From: Xanthobacteraceae bacterium
GTDB lineage: Bacteria > Pseudomonadota > Alphaproteobacteria > Rhizobiales > Xanthobacteraceae
Direction: 5' to 3'
Length of the DNA: 64,000 bases
Assembly (NCBI GenBank): GCA_031291445.1
Contig: JARLJA010000187.1
Span: 62,001 to 126,000, forward strand
The first letter of the stretch is position 1. Each line of letters begins with the position of its first letter. A model generated the notes under the pieces. It saw only the letters and a program-made list of their open reading frames with translations. It was not told the DNA's origin and searched no databases. Both the position numbers and the translations under genes were made by a program. Below, in pieces: positions 47,912-57,378 of this stretch.

Positions 47912-48817
47912 TTACTTGCGCGTGGCCTTGACCGCGATGGCGGCCGCCGCCGTCCGGTTCTCGACGCCGAGCTTGGCGTAGATCTGCTCCAGGTGCTTGT
48001 CCACCGTACGCGGACTGAGCCCGAGAATATCGGCGATATCCCGGTTCGACTTGCCCTTGCTCAACCACGACAGCACTTCGCCCTCGCGCGCCGTCAGGCC
48101 GAGTTCCTTGCTGAACTGCGCCGGCGTGATCGGCGCGGCGTCCTTGGCGATCCGCAGCAGGAATTCGTTTTCGCCGAGCCTGGCAATGTATTGCAGCCGA
48201 AGCTGATCGCTGGCCAGCGGGGTGACCTTGGCGTCGGCGCTGGCGGTGCCGGCTTCGATCGCGCGCAGCCAGTCCCGCAGCCGCGCGGTCGACAGGGTCT
48301 CGTCGGTCACATTGGCCGACATCAGCTTCTGCGCCTGGGGCGTGGCCCAGACGATCGTGCCGTCGCGATCGGCTGCGAACAGGAAGCGCCCCGAGGCGTC
48401 GAGTGCCTTGCGCGCGCTTTGCGTCAGGCGTGCATTGGCGAGGTGGACGCGGATCCGCGCCAGCATCTCCTCGATCACGATCGGCTTGGCGACATAGTCG
48501 ACGCCGCCAGCCTCGAGGCCCCGCACGATATGCTCGGTCTCCGAGAGCCCGGTCATGAAGATCACGGGAACATGGGCCAGCCCGGCGTCCTGCTTGAGCC
48601 GGCGGCAGGTTTCAAAGCCGTCGATTCCGGGCATCACCGCGTCGAGCAGGATGATGTCGGGGGTGATCTTGTCCACGACCCTCAGGGCCGAGTTGCCGTC
48701 GAGCGCCACCATCACGGTCATTCCCGCGGAATCCAGCGCGTCGGTGAGCAAACGCAGTGTTTCAGGCGAGTCGTCGACCACGAGGGCAATGTCGCTGCGC
48801 TTGGAATCATGAATCAT
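47912..48817 (-). CDS. LuxR-family response regulator with PAS-like middle domain
   Basis: A 301-residue regulator. Receiver domain (phospho-Asp in DIILLDAVMPG near residue 58), a PAS-like middle part (GRFLFAADRDGTIVWATPQAQKLM, about 145-190), and a LuxR HTH at the end (TAREGEVLSWLSKGKSNRDIADILGLSPRTVDKHL). It overlaps the stop of the sensor kinase by 11 bases (ATG at 48815-48817), so it is the cognate regulator. The expected target is the divergent urt-fmd operon, which starts from the shared upstream region. Confidence 0.93.
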   Translation of the reverse strand: MIHDSKRSDIALVVDDSPETLRLLTDALDSAGMTVMVALDGNSALRVVDKITPDIILLDAVMPGIDGFETCRRLKQDAGLAHVPVIFMTGLSETEHIVRGLEAGGVDYVAKPIVIEEMLARIRVHLANARLTQSARKALDASGRFLFAADRDGTIVWATPQAQKLMSANVTDETLSTARLRDWLRAIEAGTASADAKVTPLASDQLRLQYIARLGENEFLLRIAKDAAPITPAQFSKELGLTAREGEVLSWLSKGKSNRDIADILGLSPRTVDKHLEQIYAKLGVENRTAAAAIAVKATRK

Positions 48818-51800
48818 CGGACTGTAACTCGGGCAGGTCTGGGTCGTGTTCCTGGAGGCTCTTCAGGGCGGCGAGCAACTGATCGAACTGAAATTCGTTG
48901 GTCAGCTTGCACATCCGCGCGATGAAGGCCTGGTGTTGGGGATAGTCGCGGCCGAGCTGCTCGAGCTTGGCCTCGATCGCCCTGACATGGCCGATCTGGC
49001 CGAGCTCGATCAGCTCCCTGACGTCGGTGGCCGACAGCAGGGGCCCGCTGCCGGGACTCCAGACCGGCTCCGGCTGATCCTCGCTGGCATATTGCCAGTC
49101 GATGTTGAGCAGCAACCCGATCTGCTCCAGCAGCCGCGAGACGTCGATCGGCTTCATCATGTAGGCGTTGTGATAGGTCTGGGCCATCGGCGCCGAATGG
49201 ACCTCCACGGCGCTCGCCGAGATCATCATGATGCGCGCTTGGTGCTGGTCCATGCTGCGCAGCCTTTCGGCGATGGTCCAGCCGTCCATTCCCGACATCG
49301 AGATGTCGAGCAGGAAAAGGTCCGCCTTGCAGTGCTGGGCCAGCGCGAGGCAGGACGGCCCGTCGTCGGCGCACAGGATGATGAAGCCGAGCGGCGCCAG
49401 CACCTGGCGCAGGAGCTCGCTGTGGGTCGGGTCGTCGTCGGTGATGATGACGGTCTTGCGGGGGCCGTGGTAGCCGAAAACGGGCTTGGCGATCGGCGCC
49501 GTGCGGGTCGGATTGGTCACTTCCGACAGCAGCATCTTGACGCGGAAGGTGCTGCCGACGCCGACCGTGCTGGTGACGCGGATATCACCGCCCATCACGC
49601 CGGCGAGCAGCCGGCTTATGGTCAGGCCGAGGCCGGTTCCGGTGTGCGGCTGGGTGCTGCCGATCGCGCCACGCTCGAACGGCGCGAAGATTCGCTCAAG
49701 GTCGTCGGGCTGGATGCCGGGACCGGTATCGATGATCTCGAATTCCGCCACCGGGCTGCGGTAGTGCATGATGAACTGGACGGTGCCGCGGGTGGTGAAC
49801 TTGATCGCGTTCGACAGCAGGTTGATGAGAACCTGGCGCAGCCGCTTTTCGTCGGCATAGACCATGCTCGGCAGATAGGCCGGGCGGCGGAACACGAACT
49901 CGATGCCCTTGGCCGCGGCCTGCAGCCGGAACATGCCGACCAGCTGGTCGAGAAACTCGGCGAGCCGGATCTCGTCCCGCGACAGATAGAGCCGGCCGGC
50001 CTCGATCTTGGAGATGTCGAGGATGCCGTCGATCAGCCCGGACAGGTGGTCGGCGCTGCGCCGGACCACGCGCACCTGATCCTTCGGTCTGGTCTGCAGC
50101 GTGGAATCCTGTTCGAGCAGCTGGGCGTAGCCGCTGATCGCGTTGAGCGGCGAGCGCAGCTCGTGGCTCAGGCCGACCACGTAGCGGCTCTTGGCGAGGT
50201 TGGCCGCCTCGGCGACCTCCTTGGCGCGCTGCAGTTCGGCGTCGGTGCGGTTGTGGGCCTCGATTTCCTGCACCAGGAGCGTGGTCTGGCGTTGGGTCTC
50301 GGCTTCGGCCGCGCGGCGGCTCTGCTGGGCGAGCACGAACAGCCAGGCCACCACCCCGATGATGATGGCAAGCGCGAAGAACACCTTCCACAGGACTTCG
50401 GCGACCTCCGGCGCGTCGGTGGCGATATCCGCCGACGACAGGTAGATCAGCCCGAGCGTGAGCCCGACCATCCCGGCCGCGATGACGAACACGGTCAGGA
50501 AATGCCCCAGCTGGGAATTGACGTAGGTCTGGAGGCGGGCGGGTAGGGCCCGGCTGATGGTCTCCGAGATCTGGTCGTGGATGCCGGCGTGGGGCTTGCA
50601 GAGGTCTTCGCAGCGGGCGTCGAGCGAGCAGCACAGCGAGCAGATCGGGCCGGAATAGGCGGGACACGATGCCATGTCCTCGGGCTCGAAGGAGTGCTCG
50701 CAGATGCAGCACTGGATCTGCTCGATGTCTTTCCAGCTCTCCTTCGGCATGCGCGCGATGTAGTACTTGCCCCCCGTGGCCCAGGCGATCGCCGGCGCCG
50801 CCAGGAAGGCGGTGGCGAGCGCGATGAAGGAGGCGAGGGCCTTGGCCGTGGGCCCGAACACGCCGTAGAACGCGCTGACCGAGACGATGCTGGCGATCGT
50901 CATGGCGCCGACGCCGACCGGATTGATGTCGTAGAGGTGCGCGCGCTTGAATTCCATGATCGGCGGACGCAGGCCGAGCGGCTTGTTGACCACGAGGTCG
51001 GCCACCAGCGCGCCGACCCAGGCGATCGCCACGTTGGAGTACAACGCCAGCGTCTGCTCCAGCGCCTTATAGATGCCGATCTCCATCAGCAGCACGGCGA
51101 CGACGACGTTGAAGACGAGCCAGACCACGCGTCCCGGGTGGCTGTGGGTCAGGCGCGAGAAGAAGTTCGACCAGGCGATCGAGCCGGCATAGGCGTTGGT
51201 GACGTTGATCTTGAGCTGGGACAGGATGACGAAGGTGCCGGTCAGCGCCAGCGCCAGGTCCGGCTGGGCCAGGACGTAGCGGAACGCGGAAAAGTACATT
51301 TGGGTCGGCTCGGTGGCCCGGTCGGCCGGGATGCCGTGGCTGAGCGCGAAAAAGGCGAGGAATGACCCGGCGATCAGCTTGATCGCCCCGATCACGATCC
51401 AGCCGGGTCCAGCGCTGAGCAGCGCCACCCACCAGGCGACGGGGGAGGTGCCGCGGTCGCGCGGCAGGAACCGGAGGAAGTCGACCTGTTCGCCGATCTG
51501 CGCGATCAGGGAGAACACCACGGAAGCGGCGGTGCCGAACAGCAGCAGGTTCAGCGCCCCCGACGGATCACCATAGTGGCCGGAGAACTGGGTCCAGGCC
51601 GCGAAGGAGTCGCGGCTCTTGAACGCGATCACGGCGAACGGCAGCACATGCAGAATGAGCCACAGCGGCTGCGTCCACAACTGAAACCGGCTGATCAGCG
51701 TGATGCCGTAGGTCACCAGCGGGATGATGGCGACGGCGCTGATGAGATAGCCGATCGGCCGCGGAATGCCGAAGCACAGTTCCAGCGCCATGGCCATGAT

Positions 51801-52205
51801 GACGGCCTCGATGGCGAAGAAAATGAAGGTGAACGAGGCATAGATCAGGGAGGTGATGGTCGAGCCGATGTAGCCGAAGCCCGCGCCGCGGGTCAAAAGG
51901 TCGATGTCGACGCCGGCCCGGGCCGCGTGATAGGCGATCGGCAGGCCGCAACAGAAGATAATGACGCTGACCACCAGAATCGCGGCGACGGCGTTGGTCA
52001 CGCCGTAGTTGACGGTGATGGTCCCGCCGATGGCCTCAAGCGCCAGAAATGAAATCGCGCCAAGGGCCGTGTTGGCGACGCGAGTCGCCGACCATCGCCG
52101 CGCGCTCTTGGCCGTAAAGCGCAGGGCGTAGTCTTCCAGCGTCTGGTTCGCAACCCATTGATTATACTGGCGTCGGACGCGATCTATGCGTTGCCGCCCC
52201 TCCAC
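48807..52205 (-). CDS. NCS1 permease-histidine kinase-receiver hybrid sensor
   Basis: About 1132 residues. Order: an NCS1 (cytosine/allantoin permease)-like membrane region of about 12 helices (about 20-480), a Cys-rich segment with several CxxC pairs (CCICEHSF, ICSLCCSLDARCEDLC, about 505-560), two more helices, a coiled-coil, HisKA (SHELRSPLNAI, about 680), HATPase_c, and a receiver domain (DLFLLDISMSGMDG). The plan recalls CbrA, which pairs a transporter module with a kinase, but the transporter module differs. It is divergent from urtABCDE-fmdA-fmdB, so a urea or amide sensor is likely. The start is GTG 52205, with AGGAG eight bases upstream; frame-open codons reach 52325. Confidence 0.9.
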   Translation of the reverse strand: MEGRQRIDRVRRQYNQWVANQTLEDYALRFTAKSARRWSATRVANTALGAISFLALEAIGGTITVNYGVTNAVAAILVVSVIIFCCGLPIAYHAARAGVDIDLLTRGAGFGYIGSTITSLIYASFTFIFFAIEAVIMAMALELCFGIPRPIGYLISAVAIIPLVTYGITLISRFQLWTQPLWLILHVLPFAVIAFKSRDSFAAWTQFSGHYGDPSGALNLLLFGTAASVVFSLIAQIGEQVDFLRFLPRDRGTSPVAWWVALLSAGPGWIVIGAIKLIAGSFLAFFALSHGIPADRATEPTQMYFSAFRYVLAQPDLALALTGTFVILSQLKINVTNAYAGSIAWSNFFSRLTHSHPGRVVWLVFNVVVAVLLMEIGIYKALEQTLALYSNVAIAWVGALVADLVVNKPLGLRPPIMEFKRAHLYDINPVGVGAMTIASIVSVSAFYGVFGPTAKALASFIALATAFLAAPAIAWATGGKYYIARMPKESWKDIEQIQCCICEHSFEPEDMASCPAYSGPICSLCCSLDARCEDLCKPHAGIHDQISETISRALPARLQTYVNSQLGHFLTVFVIAAGMVGLTLGLIYLSSADIATDAPEVAEVLWKVFFALAIIIGVVAWLFVLAQQSRRAAEAETQRQTTLLVQEIEAHNRTDAELQRAKEVAEAANLAKSRYVVGLSHELRSPLNAISGYAQLLEQDSTLQTRPKDQVRVVRRSADHLSGLIDGILDISKIEAGRLYLSRDEIRLAEFLDQLVGMFRLQAAAKGIEFVFRRPAYLPSMVYADEKRLRQVLINLLSNAIKFTTRGTVQFIMHYRSPVAEFEIIDTGPGIQPDDLERIFAPFERGAIGSTQPHTGTGLGLTISRLLAGVMGGDIRVTSTVGVGSTFRVKMLLSEVTNPTRTAPIAKPVFGYHGPRKTVIITDDDPTHSELLRQVLAPLGFIILCADDGPSCLALAQHCKADLFLLDISMSGMDGWTIAERLRSMDQHQARIMMISASAVEVHSAPMAQTYHNAYMMKPIDVSRLLEQIGLLLNIDWQYASEDQPEPVWSPGSGPLLSATDVRELIELGQIGHVRAIEAKLEQLGRDYPQHQAFIARMCKLTNEFQFDQLLAALKSLQEHDPDLPELQSDDS

Positions 52206-52232
52206 TCCACCGCTCCTGAAATCACTGAGGAG

Positions 52233-52253
52233 GCCCGGCCAACGCCCGGCCAA
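52233..52253. repeat. Two direct repeats GCCCGGCCAA, 11-base period
   Basis: GCCCGGCCAA at 52233-52242 and again at 52244-52253. They lie 28-48 bases before the kinase start and could be part of a regulator-binding site. Chance occurrence is possible. Confidence 0.4.
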
Positions 52254-52294
52254 GCCTGCAGTCCAAAATCTACGTCGCTGTTTTGCGGTGCAGT

Positions 52295-52312
52295 ATACGC
52301 GATCTTGCGTAT
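52295..52312. promoter_or_regulatory. Inverted repeat in the kinase/urtA divergent promoter region
   Basis: ATACGC-N6-GCGTAT, a perfect 6-base palindrome, flanked by further partly symmetric TGCA sites, so the arms pair at about 10 of 12 bases. It lies 71-88 bases before the urtA ATG. Candidate site for the LuxR-type regulator at 47912; not proven. Confidence 0.45.
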
Positions 52313-52382
52313 CCGTGCAGTGCACAATTTAGGCAATCCTGACCCCGACGAAAGTGCGTGTTCGCAACCAGAAGGGGTCGTC

Positions 52383-53639
52383 ATGTCGGAAGATGAAGCA
52401 AAAGGACTACAATCGGCGTTCAGGCGCAAGTTGCTGATGGGAATGGCGGCTTTGCCGGCCATAGGGCTGCTGCCGCGGCCGTCGCTGGCCGACGTCCCAA
52501 CCTCGGTCGTCAATACCACGGGCCTCGCGGTGACCGACACCGAGGTGACGGTCGGCATCTTGCACTCGGCTACCGGCACCATGGCGATCTCGGAAACCGG
52601 CTCGATCGAGTCCGAAAAGCTTGCCATCGAGCAGATCAATGCGGCGGGCGGAGTGCTGGGCCGCAAGATCAAGTTCATCCAGGAAGACGGGGCCAGCGAT
52701 TGGCCGACCTTCGCGGAAAAGGCCAAGAAACTTCTCGTCAACGACAAGGTCGCGGCGATCATGGGGTGCTGGACCTCGGCCTCCCGCAAGGCGGTGCTGC
52801 CGGTCGTCGAGCAATATAACGGCATGCTCTACTACCCGACCTTCTACGAAGGCCTGGAGCAGTCCAAGAACGTGATCTACACCGGTCAGGAAGCGACCCA
52901 GCAGATCCTTGCCGGCCTGAACTGGGTCAACAAGGAAAAGGGCGCGAAATCGTTCTTCTTCATTGGTTCGGATTACATCTGGCCGCGCACGTCGAACAAG
53001 ATCGCTCGCAAGCACGTCGAGAACGTGCTGAAGGGCAAGGTCGTCGGCGAAGAGTATTATCCGCTCGGCAACACCCAGTTCAATTCGGTGATCAACAAGA
53101 TCAAGCTGACCAAGCCCGACGTGATCTTCACCGACGTCGTCGGCGGATCGAACGTCGCGTTCTACAAGCAGCTCAAGGCGGCGGGTATCGACCTGTCGAA
53201 GCAGACCCTGCTGACGATCTCGGTGACCGAAGACGAAATCGACGGCATCGGCGGCGAAAACATCGCGGGCGCCTACGCCTGCATGAAGTACTTCCAGTCG
53301 CTCGACAACCCGAACAACAAGGCCTTCGTCGCCGCCTTCAAGAAGATGTGGGGCGAAAAGACCGTGATCGGAGACGTCACCCAGGCTGCCTATCTCGGCC
53401 CGTGGCTGTGGAAGCTGACGGTCGAGAAGGCCGGCAGCTTCGACGTCGACAAGGTTGCGGCGGCGTCGCCGGGCGTGGAGTTCAAGGGCGCGCCGGAAGG
53501 TTACGTCCGCATCCACGAGAACCACCATCTGTGGTCGAAGACCCGCGTCGGTCGCGCCAAGCTCGATGGCCAGTTCGAGCTGGTTTACGAAACCGCCGAT
53601 CTCGTCGAGCCGGATCCGTTCCCGAAGGGCTACCAGTAA
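52383..53639 (+). CDS. urtA: Urea ABC transporter substrate-binding protein UrtA
   Basis: A 418-residue periplasmic protein. The signal has a twin-arginine-like start (FRRKLLMGMAALP), ending near LADVP. The body resembles UrtA: GILHSATGTMAISETGSIESEKLA and GCWTSASRKAVLPVVEQYN with LYYPTFYEGLEQSKN. UrtA binds urea with high affinity for import. First gene of the operon urtABCDE-fmdA-fmdB; a hairpin follows before urtB. The ATG has AAGGGG upstream. Confidence 0.95.
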   Translation: MSEDEAKGLQSAFRRKLLMGMAALPAIGLLPRPSLADVPTSVVNTTGLAVTDTEVTVGILHSATGTMAISETGSIESEKLAIEQINAAGGVLGRKIKFIQEDGASDWPTFAEKAKKLLVNDKVAAIMGCWTSASRKAVLPVVEQYNGMLYYPTFYEGLEQSKNVIYTGQEATQQILAGLNWVNKEKGAKSFFFIGSDYIWPRTSNKIARKHVENVLKGKVVGEEYYPLGNTQFNSVINKIKLTKPDVIFTDVVGGSNVAFYKQLKAAGIDLSKQTLLTISVTEDEIDGIGGENIAGAYACMKYFQSLDNPNNKAFVAAFKKMWGEKTVIGDVTQAAYLGPWLWKLTVEKAGSFDVDKVAAASPGVEFKGAPEGYVRIHENHHLWSKTRVGRAKLDGQFELVYETADLVEPDPFPKGYQ

Positions 53640-53732
53640 GCGCCTGACCCCGGACAGGCCGCGATCCCGATCGCGTTCTCTCCCCAAGACAAAGGTCTCC
53701 CTGGTGTGGATCGTCAGTCCACGCTCAAGACC

Positions 53733-53761
53733 CCCGCGTCGCGAAGTTCTCGCGACGCGGG
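53733..53761 (+). terminator. Hairpin between urtA and urtB
   Basis: A perfect 12-base stem: CCCGCGTCGCGA (53733-53744) and TCGCGACGCGGG (53750-53761), loop AGTTC. It lies in the 154-base gap 94 bases after the urtA stop. No U-run follows, so it could protect the urtA mRNA 3' end or attenuate, giving more binding protein than membrane parts. Confidence 0.7.
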
Positions 53762-53793
53762 ATTCATACCCCAGCCCCTGACGGAGGATATCG

Positions 53794-54720
53794 ATGTTCG
53801 GCGATTATTCGATTGGTGATCTCGGTTCGATCTTCGTCATGCAGGGTTTCGCGGGGCTGATCCTGTTTTCCGTCTACGTGCTGATGGCGCTGGGCCTCGC
53901 GATCATCTTCGGCCAGATGGGCGTCATCAACATGGCGCACGGCGAGTTCATGATTCTCGGCGCCTACGTCACCTGGATGACGTCGAATGTCTTCCAGGCC
54001 TACCTTCCTGGCCTGTTCGCCGGCTATTTTTTCCTGGCGATGATACTGGCATTCATCGCTTCCGGCGCGCTGGGCATGCTGGTGGAATGGGCGCTGATCC
54101 GGCACCTCTACAAGCGGCCGCTCGATACGCTGCTTGCCACCTGGGGCTTGAGCCTGATCCTGCAGCAGGCCTATCGCTCGGTATTCGGTGCGCGCGAAGT
54201 CGGCGTCGAACTCCCGCAATGGATGCTCGGCTCGCTGCATGTGACCGACAGCATCGAGGTGCCGATCAACGGCATCTTCGTGATGTGCCTGACGGTGCTG
54301 ATCACTCTTGCCGTCGCCTATATCATGTACAAGTCGCGCTGGGGCCGCCAGGTCCGCGCCGTGGTGCAGAACCGCGTCATGGCGGGTGCGGTCGGCATCA
54401 ACACCGAGAAAGTCGACCGCTACACCTTCGCGCTCGGCTGCGGCATCGCCGGCGTCGCGGGCAGCGCCTTCACCATGATCGGCTCGACCGGCCCGACGTC
54501 CGGCCAGCTGTATATCGTGGACACCTTCCTCGTCGTGGTGTTCGGCGGCGCCGCCAGCCTGCTCGGTACCATCGCATCCGCATTCAGCATTTCGCAGACG
54601 CAGTCGACCCTCGAGTTCTTCATGTCGGGTTCGATGGCAAAGGTCCTCACGCTGCTTGCCGTTGTCGGAATCCTGATGCTGCGACCACAGGGCCTGTTCG
54701 CCCTCAAGGTTCGCAAATAA
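53794..54720 (+). CDS. urtB: Urea ABC transporter permease UrtB
   Basis: A 308-residue LivH-type membrane permease with about eight helices. Helix starts are visible at ADVLMALGLAIIFGQMG-type and EFMILGAYVTWM segments. With UrtC it forms the urea channel. GGAGG precedes the ATG. It follows the hairpin after urtA and overlaps the operon logic of urtC, which starts 16 bases on. Confidence 0.93.
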   Translation: MFGDYSIGDLGSIFVMQGFAGLILFSVYVLMALGLAIIFGQMGVINMAHGEFMILGAYVTWMTSNVFQAYLPGLFAGYFFLAMILAFIASGALGMLVEWALIRHLYKRPLDTLLATWGLSLILQQAYRSVFGAREVGVELPQWMLGSLHVTDSIEVPINGIFVMCLTVLITLAVAYIMYKSRWGRQVRAVVQNRVMAGAVGINTEKVDRYTFALGCGIAGVAGSAFTMIGSTGPTSGQLYIVDTFLVVVFGGAASLLGTIASAFSISQTQSTLEFFMSGSMAKVLTLLAVVGILMLRPQGLFALKVRK

Positions 54721-54736
54721 CAAGAGGGCTGACGCC

Positions 54737-55879
54737 ATGACCGACAATCGCTTTGTCAATAAATCGGAGCTTATCGGCATCCTGTTGCTGGCCGCTCTGC
54801 TGGTGGTGATCCTGCCGCTCTTCCTCGATGTCTTCAGACTCAATCTGGTCGCGAAATACCTCACTTACGCCTTCGTGGCGCTCGGGTTGGTGATCTGCTG
54901 GGGATATGGCGGCATCTTGAGCCTGGGGCAGGGCGTGTTCTTCGGGCTCGGCGGCTACTGCATGGCGATGTTTCTCAAGCTCGAAGCCTCGAGCGTCGAG
55001 AACACCAAGATCCAGTCGACCCCCGGCATTCCCGATTTCATGGACTGGAACCAGATCACGGCATTGCCGATGTTCTGGAAGCCCTTCCACAGCCTCACCT
55101 TCACCGTCATCGCCATCGTCCTGGTGCCAGGCCTGTTTGCCCTGATCATCGGCGCCGCAATGTTCAAACGCCGCGTCGGCGGCACCTACTTCGCCATCAT
55201 TACACAGGCGGTCGCCGCCATTCTGACCATCCTGATCGTCGGGCAGCAGGGCTATACCGGCGGCATCAATGGCATGACCGATCTGCGCACCCTGAAGGGC
55301 TGGGATATCCGTCCCGACCACGCCAAGATCGTGCTCTACTTCTTCGAGGTCGGCTGCCTGTTCGTCTGCATCTTCATCGCCCAATTCATCAGGCACTCCA
55401 AACTCGGCCGCATCCTGGTGGCGATGCGCGACAAGGAAGACCGGGTTCGCTTCTCCGGCTACAGCGTTGCGAACTTCAAGATCTTCGCCTTTTGCGTCTC
55501 GGCCGTCTTTGCTGCAATCGGCGGCGCCATGTTCGCGCTCAATGTCGGCTTCATGTCGCCGTCCTTTGTCGGCATCGTGCCGTCGATCGAAATGGTGATC
55601 TACACCGCAGTGGGCGGCCGGCTCTCCATCCTGGGCGCGATCTACGGCACGCTGCTCGTCAACTTCGCCAAGACCAGCCTGTCGGAATCGTTTCCCGAAT
55701 TGTGGTTGTTCGGACTCGGCGGCCTGTTCATCGCGGTCGTTCTCGCCTTCCCGAACGGCTTGGCCGGTATCTGGGGCGATTACATCGCTCCGCAGATCGC
55801 CCGCCTGTTCAACTCCGGCAATTCAAAGCCCGGAGGCTGGGCCGGAAAGCCGGTTGCCGACAGCACGCCAGCGGAATGA
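54737..55879 (+). CDS. urtC: Urea ABC transporter permease UrtC
   Basis: A 380-residue LivM-type permease. GYGGILSLGQGVFFGLGGYCMAMFL and the later EDRVRFSGYSV segment (the permease-ATPase contact) are typical. It partners UrtB. Its stop is 11 bases before urtD. Confidence 0.93.
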   Translation: MTDNRFVNKSELIGILLLAALLVVILPLFLDVFRLNLVAKYLTYAFVALGLVICWGYGGILSLGQGVFFGLGGYCMAMFLKLEASSVENTKIQSTPGIPDFMDWNQITALPMFWKPFHSLTFTVIAIVLVPGLFALIIGAAMFKRRVGGTYFAIITQAVAAILTILIVGQQGYTGGINGMTDLRTLKGWDIRPDHAKIVLYFFEVGCLFVCIFIAQFIRHSKLGRILVAMRDKEDRVRFSGYSVANFKIFAFCVSAVFAAIGGAMFALNVGFMSPSFVGIVPSIEMVIYTAVGGRLSILGAIYGTLLVNFAKTSLSESFPELWLFGLGGLFIAVVLAFPNGLAGIWGDYIAPQIARLFNSGNSKPGGWAGKPVADSTPAE

Positions 55880-55890
55880 GGAGATAGACC

Positions 55891-56646
55891 ATGCTGATAG
55901 GCCACCAGCCCAAGGAGTTTCTGCTCGCGGTCGAGGCGCTCACGGTTTCCTTCGACGGCTTCAAAGCGGTCAACGATCTCTCCTTCTACGTCGAGGAGAA
56001 CGAGATCCGCGTCATCATCGGTCCCAATGGTGCCGGCAAGACCACGGTGCTCGACCTGATCTGCGGCAAGACCAAGGCCACCTCCGGCTCGATCCAGTTC
56101 CGCGGCAAGGAATTGACCAAGCTGAAGGAGAACGAGATCGTCCAGGCCGGCGTCGGTCGCAAGTTCCAGACCCCGTCGATCTATGACGACCTCACGGTGT
56201 TCGAGAACCTCGAGATCTCCTATCCGAAGGGGCGTTCGGTCTATGGCGCTCTGACCTTCAAGCGTGACGCCGCGGTACGTGCGCGGGTCGAGGAGGTCGC
56301 CGAGATGATCTTTCTCAAGGATCGCCTCGATACCGGCGCGGACCTGCTCAGCCATGGCCAGAAGCAGTGGCTGGAGATCGGCATGCTGCTGATCCAGGAC
56401 CCGGAACTGCTGATGCTCGACGAGCCGGTCGCCGGCATGAGCGTCAGCGAACGGGTCAAGACCGCCGAACTGCTCAATCGGATCATCAAGGACCGCTCGG
56501 TTTTGGTGATCGAGCACGACATGAAATTCGTCGAGGACATCGCCCACAAGGTCACGGTGCTGAACCAGGGACAGATCCTGTCCGAGGGGACCATGGACAA
56601 GGTCAAGAACGACCCCAAGGTCATCGAAGTCTATCTCGGGCACTGA
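55891..56646 (+). CDS. urtD: Urea ABC transporter ATPase UrtD
   Basis: A 251-residue LivG-type ATPase with Walker A GPNGAGKTT near 50, signature LSHGQKQWLEIGM near 158 and Walker B LLMLDEP near 177. Energises urea import with UrtE. Its stop is 14 bases before urtE. Confidence 0.94.
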   Translation: MLIGHQPKEFLLAVEALTVSFDGFKAVNDLSFYVEENEIRVIIGPNGAGKTTVLDLICGKTKATSGSIQFRGKELTKLKENEIVQAGVGRKFQTPSIYDDLTVFENLEISYPKGRSVYGALTFKRDAAVRARVEEVAEMIFLKDRLDTGADLLSHGQKQWLEIGMLLIQDPELLMLDEPVAGMSVSERVKTAELLNRIIKDRSVLVIEHDMKFVEDIAHKVTVLNQGQILSEGTMDKVKNDPKVIEVYLGH

Positions 56647-56660
56647 GCAGGGAGCACGCG

Positions 56661-57350
56661 ATGCTGGCAATCTCGGACCTTCACGTCGCCTACGGACAGA
56701 GCGAAGTCCTTCACGGCCTCAACATCTCCGTCAATCCCAACGAGATCGTCGCGATCATGGGACGCAACGGCATGGGCAAGACCACGCTGATGAAGTCGCT
56801 GATGGGGATCGTTCCCACCAAGAGCGGCTCGGTGTCGATGGATGGCGCCGAGCTCTCCGCTCTGAAAAGCTACGAACGCGTCGCCAAGGGCCTCGCCTAC
56901 GTACCGCAGGGCCGAATGATCTTCTCCACCATGACGGTGAAGGAGAATATCGAGACCGGCCTCGTGGTGTCCGGTGATACCGAGGTGCCGGGCAGCATCT
57001 ACGAGCTGTTTCCTGTGCTGCTGGAGATGAAGAATCGCCGGGGCGGCAATCTTTCCGGCGGGCAGCAGCAGCAGCTCGCGATCGCGCGCGCGCTCGTCAC
57101 CAAGCCGAAGGTGCTGCTGCTGGACGAGCCGACCGAGGGTATCCAGCCGTCGATCATCAAGGACATGGCGCGCACGCTGAAGCGGATTCGCGACGAGCAC
57201 GGGTTGTCGATCGTGGTCTCGGAACAGGTGCTCAGCTTCGCGCTGGACATCGCCGACCGGGTGCTGGTGATCGAGAACGGCGAGATCGTGCGGGACGATC
57301 CGCGCGCCGGGATCGACGAAGCGCAAGTTGCCAAGTTCTTGTCTGTCTAG
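56661..57350 (+). CDS. urtE: Urea ABC transporter ATPase UrtE
   Basis: A 229-residue LivF-type ATPase: Walker A GRNGMGKTT near 34, signature LSGGQQQQLAIARAL near 134, Walker B VLLLDEPTEG near 155. The frame is open upstream inside urtD, but the ATG at 56661 fits family length. The next gene, formamidase, begins 28 bases later. Confidence 0.94.
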   Translation: MLAISDLHVAYGQSEVLHGLNISVNPNEIVAIMGRNGMGKTTLMKSLMGIVPTKSGSVSMDGAELSALKSYERVAKGLAYVPQGRMIFSTMTVKENIETGLVVSGDTEVPGSIYELFPVLLEMKNRRGGNLSGGQQQQLAIARALVTKPKVLLLDEPTEGIQPSIIKDMARTLKRIRDEHGLSIVVSEQVLSFALDIADRVLVIENGEIVRDDPRAGIDEAQVAKFLSV

Positions 57351-57378
57351 CTGTCGCTAGAAAATAGGGGAGCGTGTG

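Noticed and set aside
48846-50546. 566-residue plus-strand frame opposite the sensor kinase
   Set aside because: Low-complexity shadow of the kinase/receiver part; no ribosome site or domain.
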